Positions 37,446 to 45,485 of a stretch of 64,000 nt of DNA are shown here, one piece after another. Within the stretch, counting starts at the first letter, position 1, and every line of letters begins with the position of its first letter. The translations under genes were made by a program, and so were the position numbers. Source of the stretch: Clostridium jeddahitimonense. GTDB taxonomy: Bacteria; Bacillota; Clostridia; Clostridiales; Clostridiaceae. The notes beneath the pieces are model-generated. The model worked only from the letters and a program-made list of their open reading frames with translations, ran no database searches and had not been told where the DNA came from. The stretch is from positions 270,464-334,463 of the forward strand of contig LM994670.1 in the NCBI GenBank assembly GCA_000753455.2, read 5' to 3'.

Positions 37446-38480
37446 ATGTGGTTTTGGAGAAGTGGGAACGACCTTGGAATAGACTTAGGGACTGCTACAG
37501 TGCTTGTTTATGTAAAAGGTAAAGGTATATTATTAAAAGAACCGTCAGTAGTAGCCATAAATAAAAATAATAATAAGGTACTAGCAGTAGGTGAAGAAGC
37601 AAGAAAGATGATCGGAAGAACTCCAGGAAATATAGTTGCAGTACGTCCGCTAAGAGATGGAGTTATTTCTGATTACGATGTTACTGAAAGAATGTTAAAG
37701 GAATTTATTAAAAAGGCTTGTGGTAAGGGAAGAATAGTAGCTCCAAGAGTAATGGTTTGTGTTCCATCTCAAGCTACTGAAGTAGAAAAAAGAGCCGTAA
37801 TGGATGCTGCTAGAAATTCAGGGGCTAAAAAAGTTCATATAATCGAAGAACCACTAGCAGCTGCAATAGGTGCTGGATTAGATATAACCAAGCCTAATGG
37901 AACAATGATAGTAGATATTGGTGGAGGAACTACTGATATAGCTGTTATATCATTAGGAGGAGTAGTTGTTAGGAAATCAATCAAAATCGCTGGAGATAAA
38001 TTTGATGAAGCAATAATAAAGTATGTTAGAAATAAACATAAAATAATGATTGGTGAGAAAACTGCAGAAGATGTTAAGATAAAAGTAGGATCTGCGTTTA
38101 AAGATTCAAGAAATTTATTTACTACTATGAAAGGTAGAAATTTAATAACAGGTTTACCAGATGAAGTTGAAATAAGTACTGAAGAAGTAAGAGAAGCTTT
38201 GTCAGAGCCTGTATCTGTAATAGTTGATGGAGTTAAGAGTATACTAGAGAAGACACCACCTGAATTAGCTGCGGATATAATAGAAAAAGGAATATTGATG
38301 ACTGGTGGAGGAGCTTTATTAGATGGACTTAATAAGCTTATAGAAGAAAACACTGGAGTTACAGTTGAAATAGCTCATAATTCTGTTGAAGCTGTTGCAG
38401 AAGGGACAGGTCAAGTTTTAAACTTTATAGATAAAATAGATTCAGATATTTTTGGAAAAGAGATAAGTCTAATAGATTAA
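37446..38480 (+). CDS. mbl: MreB/Mbl rod-shape actin homolog
   Basis: 344 residues from ATG 37446 (a GTG at 37437 overlaps the TAGGAG site). Actin fold with LGIDLGTATVLVYVKGKG, IVDIGGGTTDIAVISLGG and TGGGALLDGLNKLIEENTG. Forms membrane-associated filaments guiding side-wall synthesis. The amphipathic N-terminus MWFWRSGND fits membrane binding. I use the symbol mbl from the spoIIID neighbourhood; mreB or mreBH paralogy cannot be settled from one copy. Confidence 0.88.
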   Translation: MWFWRSGNDLGIDLGTATVLVYVKGKGILLKEPSVVAINKNNNKVLAVGEEARKMIGRTPGNIVAVRPLRDGVISDYDVTERMLKEFIKKACGKGRIVAPRVMVCVPSQATEVEKRAVMDAARNSGAKKVHIIEEPLAAAIGAGLDITKPNGTMIVDIGGGTTDIAVISLGGVVVRKSIKIAGDKFDEAIIKYVRNKHKIMIGEKTAEDVKIKVGSAFKDSRNLFTTMKGRNLITGLPDEVEISTEEVREALSEPVSVIVDGVKSILEKTPPELAADIIEKGILMTGGGALLDGLNKLIEENTGVTVEIAHNSVEAVAEGTGQVLNFIDKIDSDIFGKEISLID

Positions 38481-38490
38481 TTATAAATAT

Positions 38491-38530
38491 ATAAATGGCA
38501 CTATAAGTTATTTCTTATAGTGCTATTTAT
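38491..38530. terminator. Bidirectional intrinsic terminator
   Basis: Stem AAATGGCACTATAAG/CTTATAGTGCTATTT between the convergent mbl and yyaC genes. Confidence 0.8.
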
Positions 38531-39053
38531 TATATGAAGAATTAAGGTAATATGCATGGTTTAGTCCATGACAAATAACTCGTGCCATTTCGAATACTAA
38601 ACTAAGTCTAATACCTCTAGAGGTAAAGAATTCAGCATTGTCACTAGAGTCAACTATTCCTATTATTGAGGATACACCTACTTCAGGCAATGACTTTCCT
38701 ACACCTTTACCGGGATGAATAGGATAATCTCTTACATGTATTTCGCCAATAGAATTAGTATCTCCTAAACAAGCGTCAATTCCGATAATCGTAGCCTGTG
38801 GATGAAGTTTTTTTATTTCATCAATTTTTTTATCTATGTTTAAGGCATGGATAGGTGATTCTAGTGTTCCATATACAGGAACAGGGAAGGATGACTCTTC
38901 TAAAAAAGTACCTACTAAAGGACCTAAACAATCACCAATACATTTATCTGTGCCAATGCAAACTATAATAGTTTCAGATGTTACATATTTTCTTATAAAT
39001 TCTGCAATTTCATAATAAGATAAGTTAGATTTATAGTTAACTTTTCTTTTCAA
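38523..39053 (-). CDS. yyaC: YyaC, GPR-like spore protease-related protein (DUF1256)
   Basis: 176 residues. Contains VCIGTDKCIGDCLGPLVGT, YGTLESPIHALNIDKKIDEI, TIIGIDACLGDTNSIGEIHV and PGKGVGKSLPEVGVSSIIGI, the DUF1256 pattern, related in fold to the germination protease GPR. A putative sporulation gene; it is in the mother-cell or forespore group in different species. Its start has GAGGGGTGG upstream on the minus strand. Confidence 0.88.
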   Translation of the reverse strand: MKRKVNYKSNLSYYEIAEFIRKYVTSETIIVCIGTDKCIGDCLGPLVGTFLEESSFPVPVYGTLESPIHALNIDKKIDEIKKLHPQATIIGIDACLGDTNSIGEIHVRDYPIHPGKGVGKSLPEVGVSSIIGIVDSSDNAEFFTSRGIRLSLVFEMARVICHGLNHAYYLNSSYNK

Positions 39054-39111
39054 ATATACCCACCACCCCTCAATAATAATATATATGAGAGAAAAACTAA
39101 GAATATAATAA

Positions 39112-39139
39112 GTATAAAAAAAGAAAAAATGGAAAATAT
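39112..39139 (+). promoter_or_regulatory. Possible forespore (sigma-F/G) promoter
   Basis: GTATA (39112-39116), 14-base spacer, GGAAAATAT (39131-39139), near the forespore consensus. It precedes the unknown gene at 39163. Confidence 0.35.
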
Positions 39140-39162
39140 TTTTAATAAGGTGGTGATATTAA

Positions 39163-39600
39163 ATGAAATGGAAGATAATAATGAGAACTATGTCACTTTT
39201 GGTTATAGTAGTAACTATATTTATAGTAGTTTTATATGAACCAAATATTAAAAATAAAGATATAAGTAGTTTGGAAGATGAGACAACTGAGATTACAGAA
39301 GGGGATGTGGAAGAAACTTCTTTATCAACAGATAAGCAAATATTACAGGGAAATAGTTCTGATGTTTTAACTTTAAATTTAGATAATATAATTAACAGTT
39401 TAACTTTAGATGAGAGAAATGTAGTTGAAGGAATATTAGATAAACTTTCAGTTGTTGATTGTGCTAAAGTTAATTCTATTTTGAATAATGGTAGCATAGA
39501 TTCAAAGAAGGAAGCTATGGAATATATTAAAAAACGCTTGGTAGAAGAGGATTATGATAGGCTTGTAGGTATATTAAATCAATATATTGACTTAGTGTAG
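39163..39600 (+). CDS. Uncharacterised single-pass membrane protein
   Basis: 145 residues, family not recognised. An N-terminal membrane anchor (about 9-26, MSLLVIVVTIFIVVLYE) is followed by an acidic linker (33-62) and a helical C-terminal domain (SLTLDERNVVEGILDKLS, then SIDSKKEAMEYIKKRLVEED). The strong AAGGTGGTGAT site supports the start. It is divergent from yyaC, next to spoIIID-mbl, with a forespore-like promoter upstream, so a sporulation role is possible but unproved. Confidence 0.6.
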   Translation: MKWKIIMRTMSLLVIVVTIFIVVLYEPNIKNKDISSLEDETTEITEGDVEETSLSTDKQILQGNSSDVLTLNLDNIINSLTLDERNVVEGILDKLSVVDCAKVNSILNNGSIDSKKEAMEYIKKRLVEEDYDRLVGILNQYIDLV

Positions 39601-39701
39601 TTATAATGGCTATTAAAGTTATATAAGTGCTTAATATTAAGTAAAATGAAGAAAAATAGAGCAAATTAAAAATAAGATCGGAAAATGAGCTATTATGAGG
39701 C

Positions 39702-39730
39702 TTGAAATATTGTTGCTATGAATATATACT
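39702..39730 (+). promoter_or_regulatory. Sigma-A promoter of the tRNA cluster
   Basis: TTGAAA at 39702-39707, 17-base spacer, TATACT at 39725-39730, about 57 bases before the first tRNA. Confidence 0.65.
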
Positions 39731-39786
39731 AGTCATTGTCAGTTCGGCAGTGATGCACGAAATGATGAAAGTTATTAATACGATAT

Positions 39787-39871
39787 GGGGGAGTTCCCGA
39801 GTGGCCAAAGGGGGCAGACTGTAAATCTGTTACGTTTCGTTTCGATGGTTCGAATCCGTCCTCCCCCACCA
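39787..39871 (+). tRNA. tRNA-Tyr (GTA)
   Basis: 85 bases with encoded CCA. Acceptor GGGGGAG/CTCCCCC, anticodon GTA, long variable arm typical of bacterial tRNA-Tyr. Identical to the copies at 39973 and 40251. Confidence 0.97.
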
Positions 39872-39891
39872 TTAATAACTTAATTAAATAT

Positions 39892-39966
39892 GCTGGTGTG
39901 GCTCAATGGCAGAGCAGCTGACTTGTAATCAGCAGGTTGTTGGTTCGACTCCGATCACCAGCTCCA
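39892..39966 (+). tRNA. tRNA-Thr (TGT)
   Basis: 75 bases with CCA. Acceptor GCTGGTG/CACCAGC, anticodon TGT. Identical to the copy at 40169. Confidence 0.97.
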
Positions 39967-39972
39967 TTAAAT

Positions 39973-40057
39973 GGGGGAGTTCCCGAGTGGCCAAAGGGGG
40001 CAGACTGTAAATCTGTTACGTTTCGTTTCGATGGTTCGAATCCGTCCTCCCCCACCA
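39973..40057 (+). tRNA. tRNA-Tyr (GTA), second copy
   Basis: Identical to the copy at 39787; six bases after tRNA-Thr, with CCA encoded. Confidence 0.97.
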
Positions 40058-40087
40058 TTTAATTTTTTGAAAAATAAATAATAATGT

Positions 40088-40163
40088 GGAAGCATAGCTC
40101 AGCTGGGAGAGCATCTGCCTTACAAGCAGAGGGTCACAGGTTCGATCCCTGTTGTTTCCACCA
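40088..40163 (+). tRNA. tRNA-Val (TAC)
   Basis: 76 bases with CCA. Acceptor GGAAGCA/TGTTTCC, anticodon TAC. Confidence 0.97.
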
Positions 40164-40168
40164 AATAC

Positions 40169-40243
40169 GCTGGTGTGGCTCAATGGCAGAGCAGCTGACT
40201 TGTAATCAGCAGGTTGTTGGTTCGACTCCGATCACCAGCTCCA
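40169..40243 (+). tRNA. tRNA-Thr (TGT), second copy
   Basis: Identical to the copy at 39892, with the same short spacer to the next tRNA-Tyr. Confidence 0.97.
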
Positions 40244-40250
40244 TTAAAAT

Positions 40251-40335
40251 GGGGGAGTTCCCGAGTGGCCAAAGGGGGCAGACTGTAAATCTGTTACGTT
40301 TCGTTTCGATGGTTCGAATCCGTCCTCCCCCACCA
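40251..40335 (+). tRNA. tRNA-Tyr (GTA), third copy
   Basis: Identical to the copies at 39787 and 39973; last gene before the terminator. Confidence 0.97.
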
Positions 40336-40337
40336 TT

Positions 40338-40366
40338 AAAAGCATAGTTTATCTATGCTTTTTTAT
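40338..40366 (+). terminator. Intrinsic terminator of the tRNA cluster
   Basis: Stem AAAGCATAG/CTATGCTTT followed by T residues. Confidence 0.85.
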
Positions 40367-40428
40367 TTTGACTTAAAATAAGTAATATGTATTATAAAAA
40401 GTTGAGAATATATTAGAATTTAAATTTA

Positions 40429-40457
40429 TTGACATTAGTTTTAATAATTGTTAATAT
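40429..40457 (+). promoter_or_regulatory. Sigma-A promoter of the SAM riboswitch-metK unit
   Basis: TTGACA at 40429-40434, 17-base spacer, TAATAT at 40452-40457. Confidence 0.75.
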
Positions 40458-40498
40458 ATATTACAGTAAATAAAAAGTAAATAAAATTTGATATTAGT

Positions 40499-40672
40499 TC
40501 TTATCAAGAGAGGTAGAGGGAGAGGGCCCTGTGAAACCCGGCAACCTGTTACCAATTAGCAGTTGATAGTTAATAAATAATAATTAAATTAACTTAATTA
40601 TTAATTTTTAACTTTTAATTATTAATTGTATACGTGGTGCCAATTCCTGCAATTAATTTTGCAAGATAAGAA
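40499..40672 (+). ncRNA. SAM-I (S-box) riboswitch with expanded P3 arm
   Basis: P1 strands TTCTTATC and GATAAGAA close the element. Inside are the S-box core segments GAGGTAGAGGGA, GAAACCCGGCAACC and GGTGCCAATTCC, all intact. SAM binding would stabilise the aptamer and allow the following terminator, shutting off metK. The P3 hairpin, normally short, carries about 74 extra AT-rich bases (40554-40627) that are self-complementary and match a repeat family elsewhere in the window. Confidence 0.95.
40554..40627. repeat. AT-rich inverted repeat inside the SAM riboswitch P3 loop
   Basis: Arms AATTAGCAGTTGATAGTTAA... and its imperfect complement ending TTTTAATTATTAATT fold into one long hairpin around an ATTAACTT centre. 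The right arm shares TTAATTATTAA and TTTTAACTTTTAA with the elements at 57275 and 59024. Confidence 0.6.
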
Positions 40673-40690
40673 AGACATGGTTGAATATTA

Positions 40691-40724
40691 CGTCTCTTCT
40701 TTATCTTAAGAAGAGACTTTTTTA
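40691..40724 (+). terminator. Riboswitch-controlled terminator upstream of metK
   Basis: Stem GTCTCTTCTT/AAGAAGAGAC with six T residues, just after the P1 3-prime strand; the expression platform of the S-box. Confidence 0.9.
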
Positions 40725-40767
40725 TCTTTAGAATTAATATCATCTTAATTAAGAGAGGAGATATATA

Positions 40768-41943
40768 ATGAGAAGATTATTTACATCAGAATCAGTAACA
40801 GAAGGTCATCCAGATAAAATCTGTGACCAAATATCAGATGGAATATTAGATAGTATACTAGCTAAGGATCCTATGGCTAGAGTAGCTTGTGAAACAGCTG
40901 TAACTACAGGAATGGTTATGGTAATGGGAGAAATATCAACATCATGTTATGTGGATATCCCTAAGGTGGTTAGAGAAACTATAAGAGAAATAGGTTATGA
41001 TAGAGCTAAATTTGGGTTCGACTGTGATACATGTGCTGTATTAACATCTATCGATGAGCAATCATCAGATATAGCTATGGGAGTTGATGAAGCATTAGAA
41101 TCAAAAGCTGGTGATAAAGATGCAGTTGAAGCAGTTGGTGCAGGAGACCAAGGAATGATGTTTGGTTTTGCAACAAATGAAACACAAGAGTTTATGCCAT
41201 TACCAATAGCAATGGCTCATAGATTATCTAGAAGACTTAGTGAAGTAAGAAAAAATGGCACATTACCATATTTGAGACCAGATGGAAAAACTCAAGTAAC
41301 AGTAGAATATGATGATAACAAAGTTATAAGAATAGATACAATAGTAATATCAACTCAACATGGACCAGAAGTTAGCCAAGAACAAATAAGGGAAGACTTA
41401 ATGGAACACGTAATTAAAGCAGTAGTTCCTGCAGAGCTTTTAGACGAAAATACTAAGTATTATATAAATCCAACAGGAAGATTTGTTGTTGGTGGCCCAC
41501 AAGGGGATAGTGGATTAACTGGTAGAAAAATAATAGTTGATACTTACGGTGGATACGGTAGACATGGAGGAGGAGCTTTCTCAGGAAAAGATCCAACAAA
41601 GGTTGATAGATCAGCAGCATATGCAGCTAGATGGGTAGCTAAAAACTTAGTAGCAGCTGGAGTTGCAGATAAATTAGAAATTCAATTAGCTTATGCTATT
41701 GGAGTTGCTAAACCAGTATCAATTGAAGTTGAAACTTTTGGAACAGGAAAACTTTCAGAAGAAGAAATAGTGAAAATAGTAGAAAAATCATTTGATTTAA
41801 GGCCAGGTGCAATAATAAGAGATTTAGAGTTAAGAAATCCTATTTACAAGCAAACAGCAGCTTATGGGCACTTCGGTAGAAATGACTTAGATCTTCCATG
41901 GGAAAGATTAAATAAAGTTGAAGATATAAAGAAATACTTATAA
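40768..41943 (+). CDS. metK: S-adenosylmethionine synthetase
   Basis: 391 residues, full length. [18 protein letters not shown] at the N-terminus, [12 protein letters not shown] (substrate loop), [20 protein letters not shown] (nucleotide and phosphate binding). Makes SAM from methionine and ATP. AGAGAGGAG upstream. Controlled by the SAM riboswitch immediately before it, a feedback loop by its own product. Confidence 0.98.
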   Translation: MRRLFTSESVTEGHPDKICDQISDGILDSILAKDPMARVACETAVTTGMVMVMGEISTSCYVDIPKVVRETIREIGYDRAKFGFDCDTCAVLTSIDEQSSDIAMGVDEALESKAGDKDAVEAVGAGDQGMMFGFATNETQEFMPLPIAMAHRLSRRLSEVRKNGTLPYLRPDGKTQVTVEYDDNKVIRIDTIVISTQHGPEVSQEQIREDLMEHVIKAVVPAELLDENTKYYINPTGRFVVGGPQGDSGLTGRKIIVDTYGGYGRHGGGAFSGKDPTKVDRSAAYAARWVAKNLVAAGVADKLEIQLAYAIGVAKPVSIEVETFGTGKLSEEEIVKIVEKSFDLRPGAIIRDLELRNPIYKQTAAYGHFGRNDLDLPWERLNKVEDIKKYL

Positions 41944-41944
41944 T

Positions 41945-41985
41945 AAAAAAAGGAACTCACAGGAATTGCTGTGAGTTCCTTTTTA
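41945..41985. terminator. Bidirectional intrinsic terminator
   Basis: Stem AAAAAGGAACTCACA/TGTGAGTTCCTTTTT between convergent metK and nagA; strong in both directions. Confidence 0.9.
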
Positions 41986-43125
41986 TTAAAGTGTGTTATA
42001 TACCACGTTTCCGTTAACAATAGTCATTTTTACGTTTATATCTTCATCAAAAATAACTAGGTCAGCATCAAAGCCTTCTTTTATTAGGCCTTTTCTATCT
42101 TCTACTTTGCAATGTTTAGCTCCGTTATATGAAGCCATTTTAACTACTTCGTTAAGTGGGTAATTAGAGTTGTTATAAACATTTCTAATAGCTTTATCCA
42201 AAGTAAGAACTGATCCAGCAAGTGAACCACTTAATAATCTAGCAGCACCATTTTTAACTTCTACATCTTGACCACCTAAAGAATACATGCCATCTTGCAT
42301 TCCGCATGCCATCATTGCATCAGTAACTAAAAGTACCTTATCAGTTCCTTTTTGCTTATAAGCAGTTCTTAATGATGGATAAGAAATATGAATACCATCA
42401 GATATAGTTTCAGTAGTTATTTCTGAATCAAATATTGCCCCTACAACACCAGGTTCTCTATGAGTAAATGGAGTCATAGCATTGAAAAGGTGAGTTGAGT
42501 GGCAGAATCCACACTTTATACCGTCCATAGCTTCTTCATAATTAGCTTTAGTATGTCCCATTGAGCAAACTATACCTTTATCAGAAAGATAGGTAGCTAG
42601 TTCTTTAGCTCCTTCTACTTCTGGTGCCATTGTTATAGAAACTACTGCATCTTCGTCTTCACCAACCATTTCGTTAAAGTTTTCAATTGTTGGATCTATT
42701 AAGTAGTTTGGGTTTTGAGCACCTATTGCTTTAGGGCTTATAAATGGACCTTCTAGGTGTGCTCCTAAAACGTTAGCTCCATCTGTACCTTTTATTTTAG
42801 CTTCTTTAATTGCAGACATAGCCTTTCTTATGTCTTTTTTATCTACAGTCATAGTAGTTGGAGTAAATGAAGTAGTACCATGTTTAGCAATAGTTTTAGC
42901 TATTGTATTTATAACATCGTATGTTCCATCCATAGTATCAACACCACCAGCTCCATGTATATGAACATCTATGAATCCAGGGCTTAAATATAATCCTTTA
43001 CCATCTATAACGTTATCATTAGCTATAGAACTAGGATTTATTTCTTTAATTTTACCATCTTCTATCAAAACAGAACCTTCTTCTATTTTGTCTAGGTAAA
43101 TTAATTTACAATTTTTAATTAACAT
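41986..43125 (-). CDS. nagA: N-acetylglucosamine-6-phosphate deacetylase
   Basis: 379 residues from the ATG at 43125-43123 (minus), placed by AGGAGGT just upstream; longer in-frame starts lie before that site. Amidohydrolase fold: FIDVHIHGAGGVDTMDG (metal His pair), LGAHLEGPF (metal Glu) and MGHTKANYEE, HLFNAMTPFTHREPG. Removes acetate from GlcNAc-6-P for amino-sugar catabolism and wall recycling. nagB is not adjacent, so it stands alone here. Confidence 0.95.
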   Translation of the reverse strand: MLIKNCKLIYLDKIEEGSVLIEDGKIKEINPSSIANDNVIDGKGLYLSPGFIDVHIHGAGGVDTMDGTYDVINTIAKTIAKHGTTSFTPTTMTVDKKDIRKAMSAIKEAKIKGTDGANVLGAHLEGPFISPKAIGAQNPNYLIDPTIENFNEMVGEDEDAVVSITMAPEVEGAKELATYLSDKGIVCSMGHTKANYEEAMDGIKCGFCHSTHLFNAMTPFTHREPGVVGAIFDSEITTETISDGIHISYPSLRTAYKQKGTDKVLLVTDAMMACGMQDGMYSLGGQDVEVKNGAARLLSGSLAGSVLTLDKAIRNVYNNSNYPLNEVVKMASYNGAKHCKVEDRKGLIKEGFDADLVIFDEDINVKMTIVNGNVVYNTL

Positions 43126-43233
43126 AAAAATACCTCCTACATAACTCAAATTTAAAGCAATATGAGTTAAATTTATATAATATGATATAATTATATAATA
43201 TAGAAGATAAGATTTAAAGGTGTGAACAATAAA

Positions 43234-45465
43234 ATGGAAGTGCTAGAAGGATTAGTTGAGGCTATTATATTTAAAAGTGAAGATACGGGATATATAGTAA
43301 GTAAGGTAACAGCCAATAAAGAATTAATTACTGTTGTTGGAATAATGCCTCTTATTAAAGAGGGACAGCAGATAAATTTTAAGGGGTCATGGATTAATCA
43401 TAAGCAGTTTGGTCGACAATTTAATGTGGAGGAGTATCATGAGTTATTACCGTCATCGGCAAAAGAGATTGAAAGGTATTTATCAACTGGTATAATTCAT
43501 GGTATTGGACCGGTAACTGCAAAGAAAATAGTAAATAAGTTTGGGGATAAGACTTTAGAGATTCTGGATAACAATATTGAGAGATTAAAAGAAGTTGATG
43601 GTATAGGGGAAAAGAAATTTAGTATAATATATGATTCTTACTTAGAGAGTAAAGATTTAAAAGATATAATAATGTTCTTCCAAAAACATGGGATGACTAT
43701 AAATCAATGTCTAAAAATTTATAAAAAGTTTGGACCAGATTCAATAGATATAGTTTCAAAGAATCCATACATATTAAATGATGAAATATCAGGAATAGGT
43801 TTTTTAACAGCAGACAGAATTGCTAGAAGTTTAGGGATTGAAATAATATCACCTTTTAGAATACAAAGCGGAATTAGATATGTTCTTAATAATTTCTCAG
43901 CATTAGGAAATACATATATGCCACAGGATATGCTTATAGATGAATGTAAGAAAGTTCTTATGGTTGAGGAAGAACTTGTGGTAGAAAATATATACAATAG
44001 TGTATTAGAAGGAAAGTTAAAGGTAGAAAAGATTAAGGAAATAGATGCAGTGTATACTCTACCTTATTATTACTGTGAGTTAGGAGTAACTAATAAGATA
44101 ATAACTTTAAGCATAGAGAACTTCCAGACTATTAATACTGATGTTTTGTTTGAAATAGAATCTTTTGAAAAAAGATATAATATAAAATTTGCGCAAGCTC
44201 AAAAAGAAGCTATTATAGGTGCATTTAATAATGGTATAGAAATAATAACTGGTGGACCAGGAACAGGGAAAACAACAATTATAAAGTGTATAATTGAGAT
44301 ATATGAAAACAGTGGCATGAAGGTTCTTTTAGCAGCTCCAACTGGAAGAGCAGCAAAGAGAATGAGTGAATCTACTGGTAGAGAAGCAAAAACTATTCAT
44401 AGACTTTTAGAAATGGGCGTAAGTGATGATGAAAACTCATTTTTTGGTAAGGGAGAAGGAGAACCTTTAGAAGGTGATGTAATTATCATAGATGAGGCAT
44501 CTATGATAGATATCATGCTTATGAATAGTCTTTTAAAGGCTATTAGATTAGGAACTAGAGTGATAATAGTTGGAGATGTTGACCAGCTACCTTCAGTAGG
44601 TCCGGGTAATGTTTTGAGAGATTTGATAAATAGTAATTTTATAAATGTAGTAAGACTAAATGAAATATTTAGACAGGGTAAGGAAAGTATGATCATTGTT
44701 AATGCTCATAAAATTAATAGTGGTGAATTACCATACCTAAATAAAAAAGATGGTGATTTTTTCTTTGACTCAAGAGAAAATATAGATGATATTTTAAAAA
44801 CCATAATTGATTTAATAAATAGGAGATTACCTAATTTTAATTCTAAATGGAATAAGGTAAAGGATATACAAATTTTATCGCCAACAAGAAAAGGTGTATT
44901 AGGAGTAGAGAATTTAAATAATGAACTTCAAAAAATACTTAATCCTCCATCAAATCATAAGAAAGAAAAGAATGTTAGGGAAATGATTTTTAGAGAGGGA
45001 GATAAAGTTATGCAAATAAAAAATAACTACTCTCTTAAATGGACTAGAATTAGTGGTATTGGTGATGAAGAAGGTGTTGGAGTATTTAACGGTGACATGG
45101 GCTTTATTGAGTCTATAAACGAAGATAAGAGTACTTTAACAGTAATATTTGATGATGAGCGAAGAGTTGTTTATGAATTTGCATTTTTAGATGAATTAGA
45201 GCTTGCATATGCAATAACTGTACATAAAAGTCAAGGAAGTGAATTTAAAGTTGTAATAACTCCAGTTTTTATGGGGTCAGCATTTTTGATGAATAGGAAT
45301 ATACTATATACTGGGATAACAAGAGCCAAAGAATTAGTAGTAGTTGTTGGAAGTCAAAAGGCTCTTAAATATATGGTAAATAACACTAATAATGTAGAAA
45401 GATATTCTTCATTAAAGGAAAGAATTATAGATATTACAGCAGATGAAAAGATAGTTAGGGATTAG
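43234..45465 (+). CDS. recD2: RecD2-type ATP-dependent DNA helicase
   Basis: 743 residues from ATG 43234 after AAAGGTG; a GTG at 43222 overlaps that site. An N-terminal OB-like part, helix-hairpin-helix region (IIHGIGPVTAKKIVNKFG, EVDGIGEKKFSIIYDS), then SF1B helicase motifs: Walker A GGPGTGKTTI near 340, IDEASM, GDVDQLPSVGPGN, and VHKSQGSEF near the end. 5-to-3-prime helicase for DNA repair, not part of a RecBCD complex. Followed 20 bases later by the degenerate ComFA-like gene. Confidence 0.95.
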   Translation: MEVLEGLVEAIIFKSEDTGYIVSKVTANKELITVVGIMPLIKEGQQINFKGSWINHKQFGRQFNVEEYHELLPSSAKEIERYLSTGIIHGIGPVTAKKIVNKFGDKTLEILDNNIERLKEVDGIGEKKFSIIYDSYLESKDLKDIIMFFQKHGMTINQCLKIYKKFGPDSIDIVSKNPYILNDEISGIGFLTADRIARSLGIEIISPFRIQSGIRYVLNNFSALGNTYMPQDMLIDECKKVLMVEEELVVENIYNSVLEGKLKVEKIKEIDAVYTLPYYYCELGVTNKIITLSIENFQTINTDVLFEIESFEKRYNIKFAQAQKEAIIGAFNNGIEIITGGPGTGKTTIIKCIIEIYENSGMKVLLAAPTGRAAKRMSESTGREAKTIHRLLEMGVSDDENSFFGKGEGEPLEGDVIIIDEASMIDIMLMNSLLKAIRLGTRVIIVGDVDQLPSVGPGNVLRDLINSNFINVVRLNEIFRQGKESMIIVNAHKINSGELPYLNKKDGDFFFDSRENIDDILKTIIDLINRRLPNFNSKWNKVKDIQILSPTRKGVLGVENLNNELQKILNPPSNHKKEKNVREMIFREGDKVMQIKNNYSLKWTRISGIGDEEGVGVFNGDMGFIESINEDKSTLTVIFDDERRVVYEFAFLDELELAYAITVHKSQGSEFKVVITPVFMGSAFLMNRNILYTGITRAKELVVVVGSQKALKYMVNNTNNVERYSSLKERIIDITADEKIVRD

Positions 45466-45485
45466 AATTTAGAGAGGTTATAAAG

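Noticed and set aside
40084..40347. 87-codon open frame on the plus strand
   Set aside because: It runs through tRNA-Val, tRNA-Thr and tRNA-Tyr; its peptide is the usual translation of tRNA sequence.
43126..43222. TAACTCA/TGAGTTA repeat upstream of nagA as an operator
   Set aside because: Seven-base arms 12 bases apart in AT-rich sequence, with no clear relation to a promoter; too weak to call.
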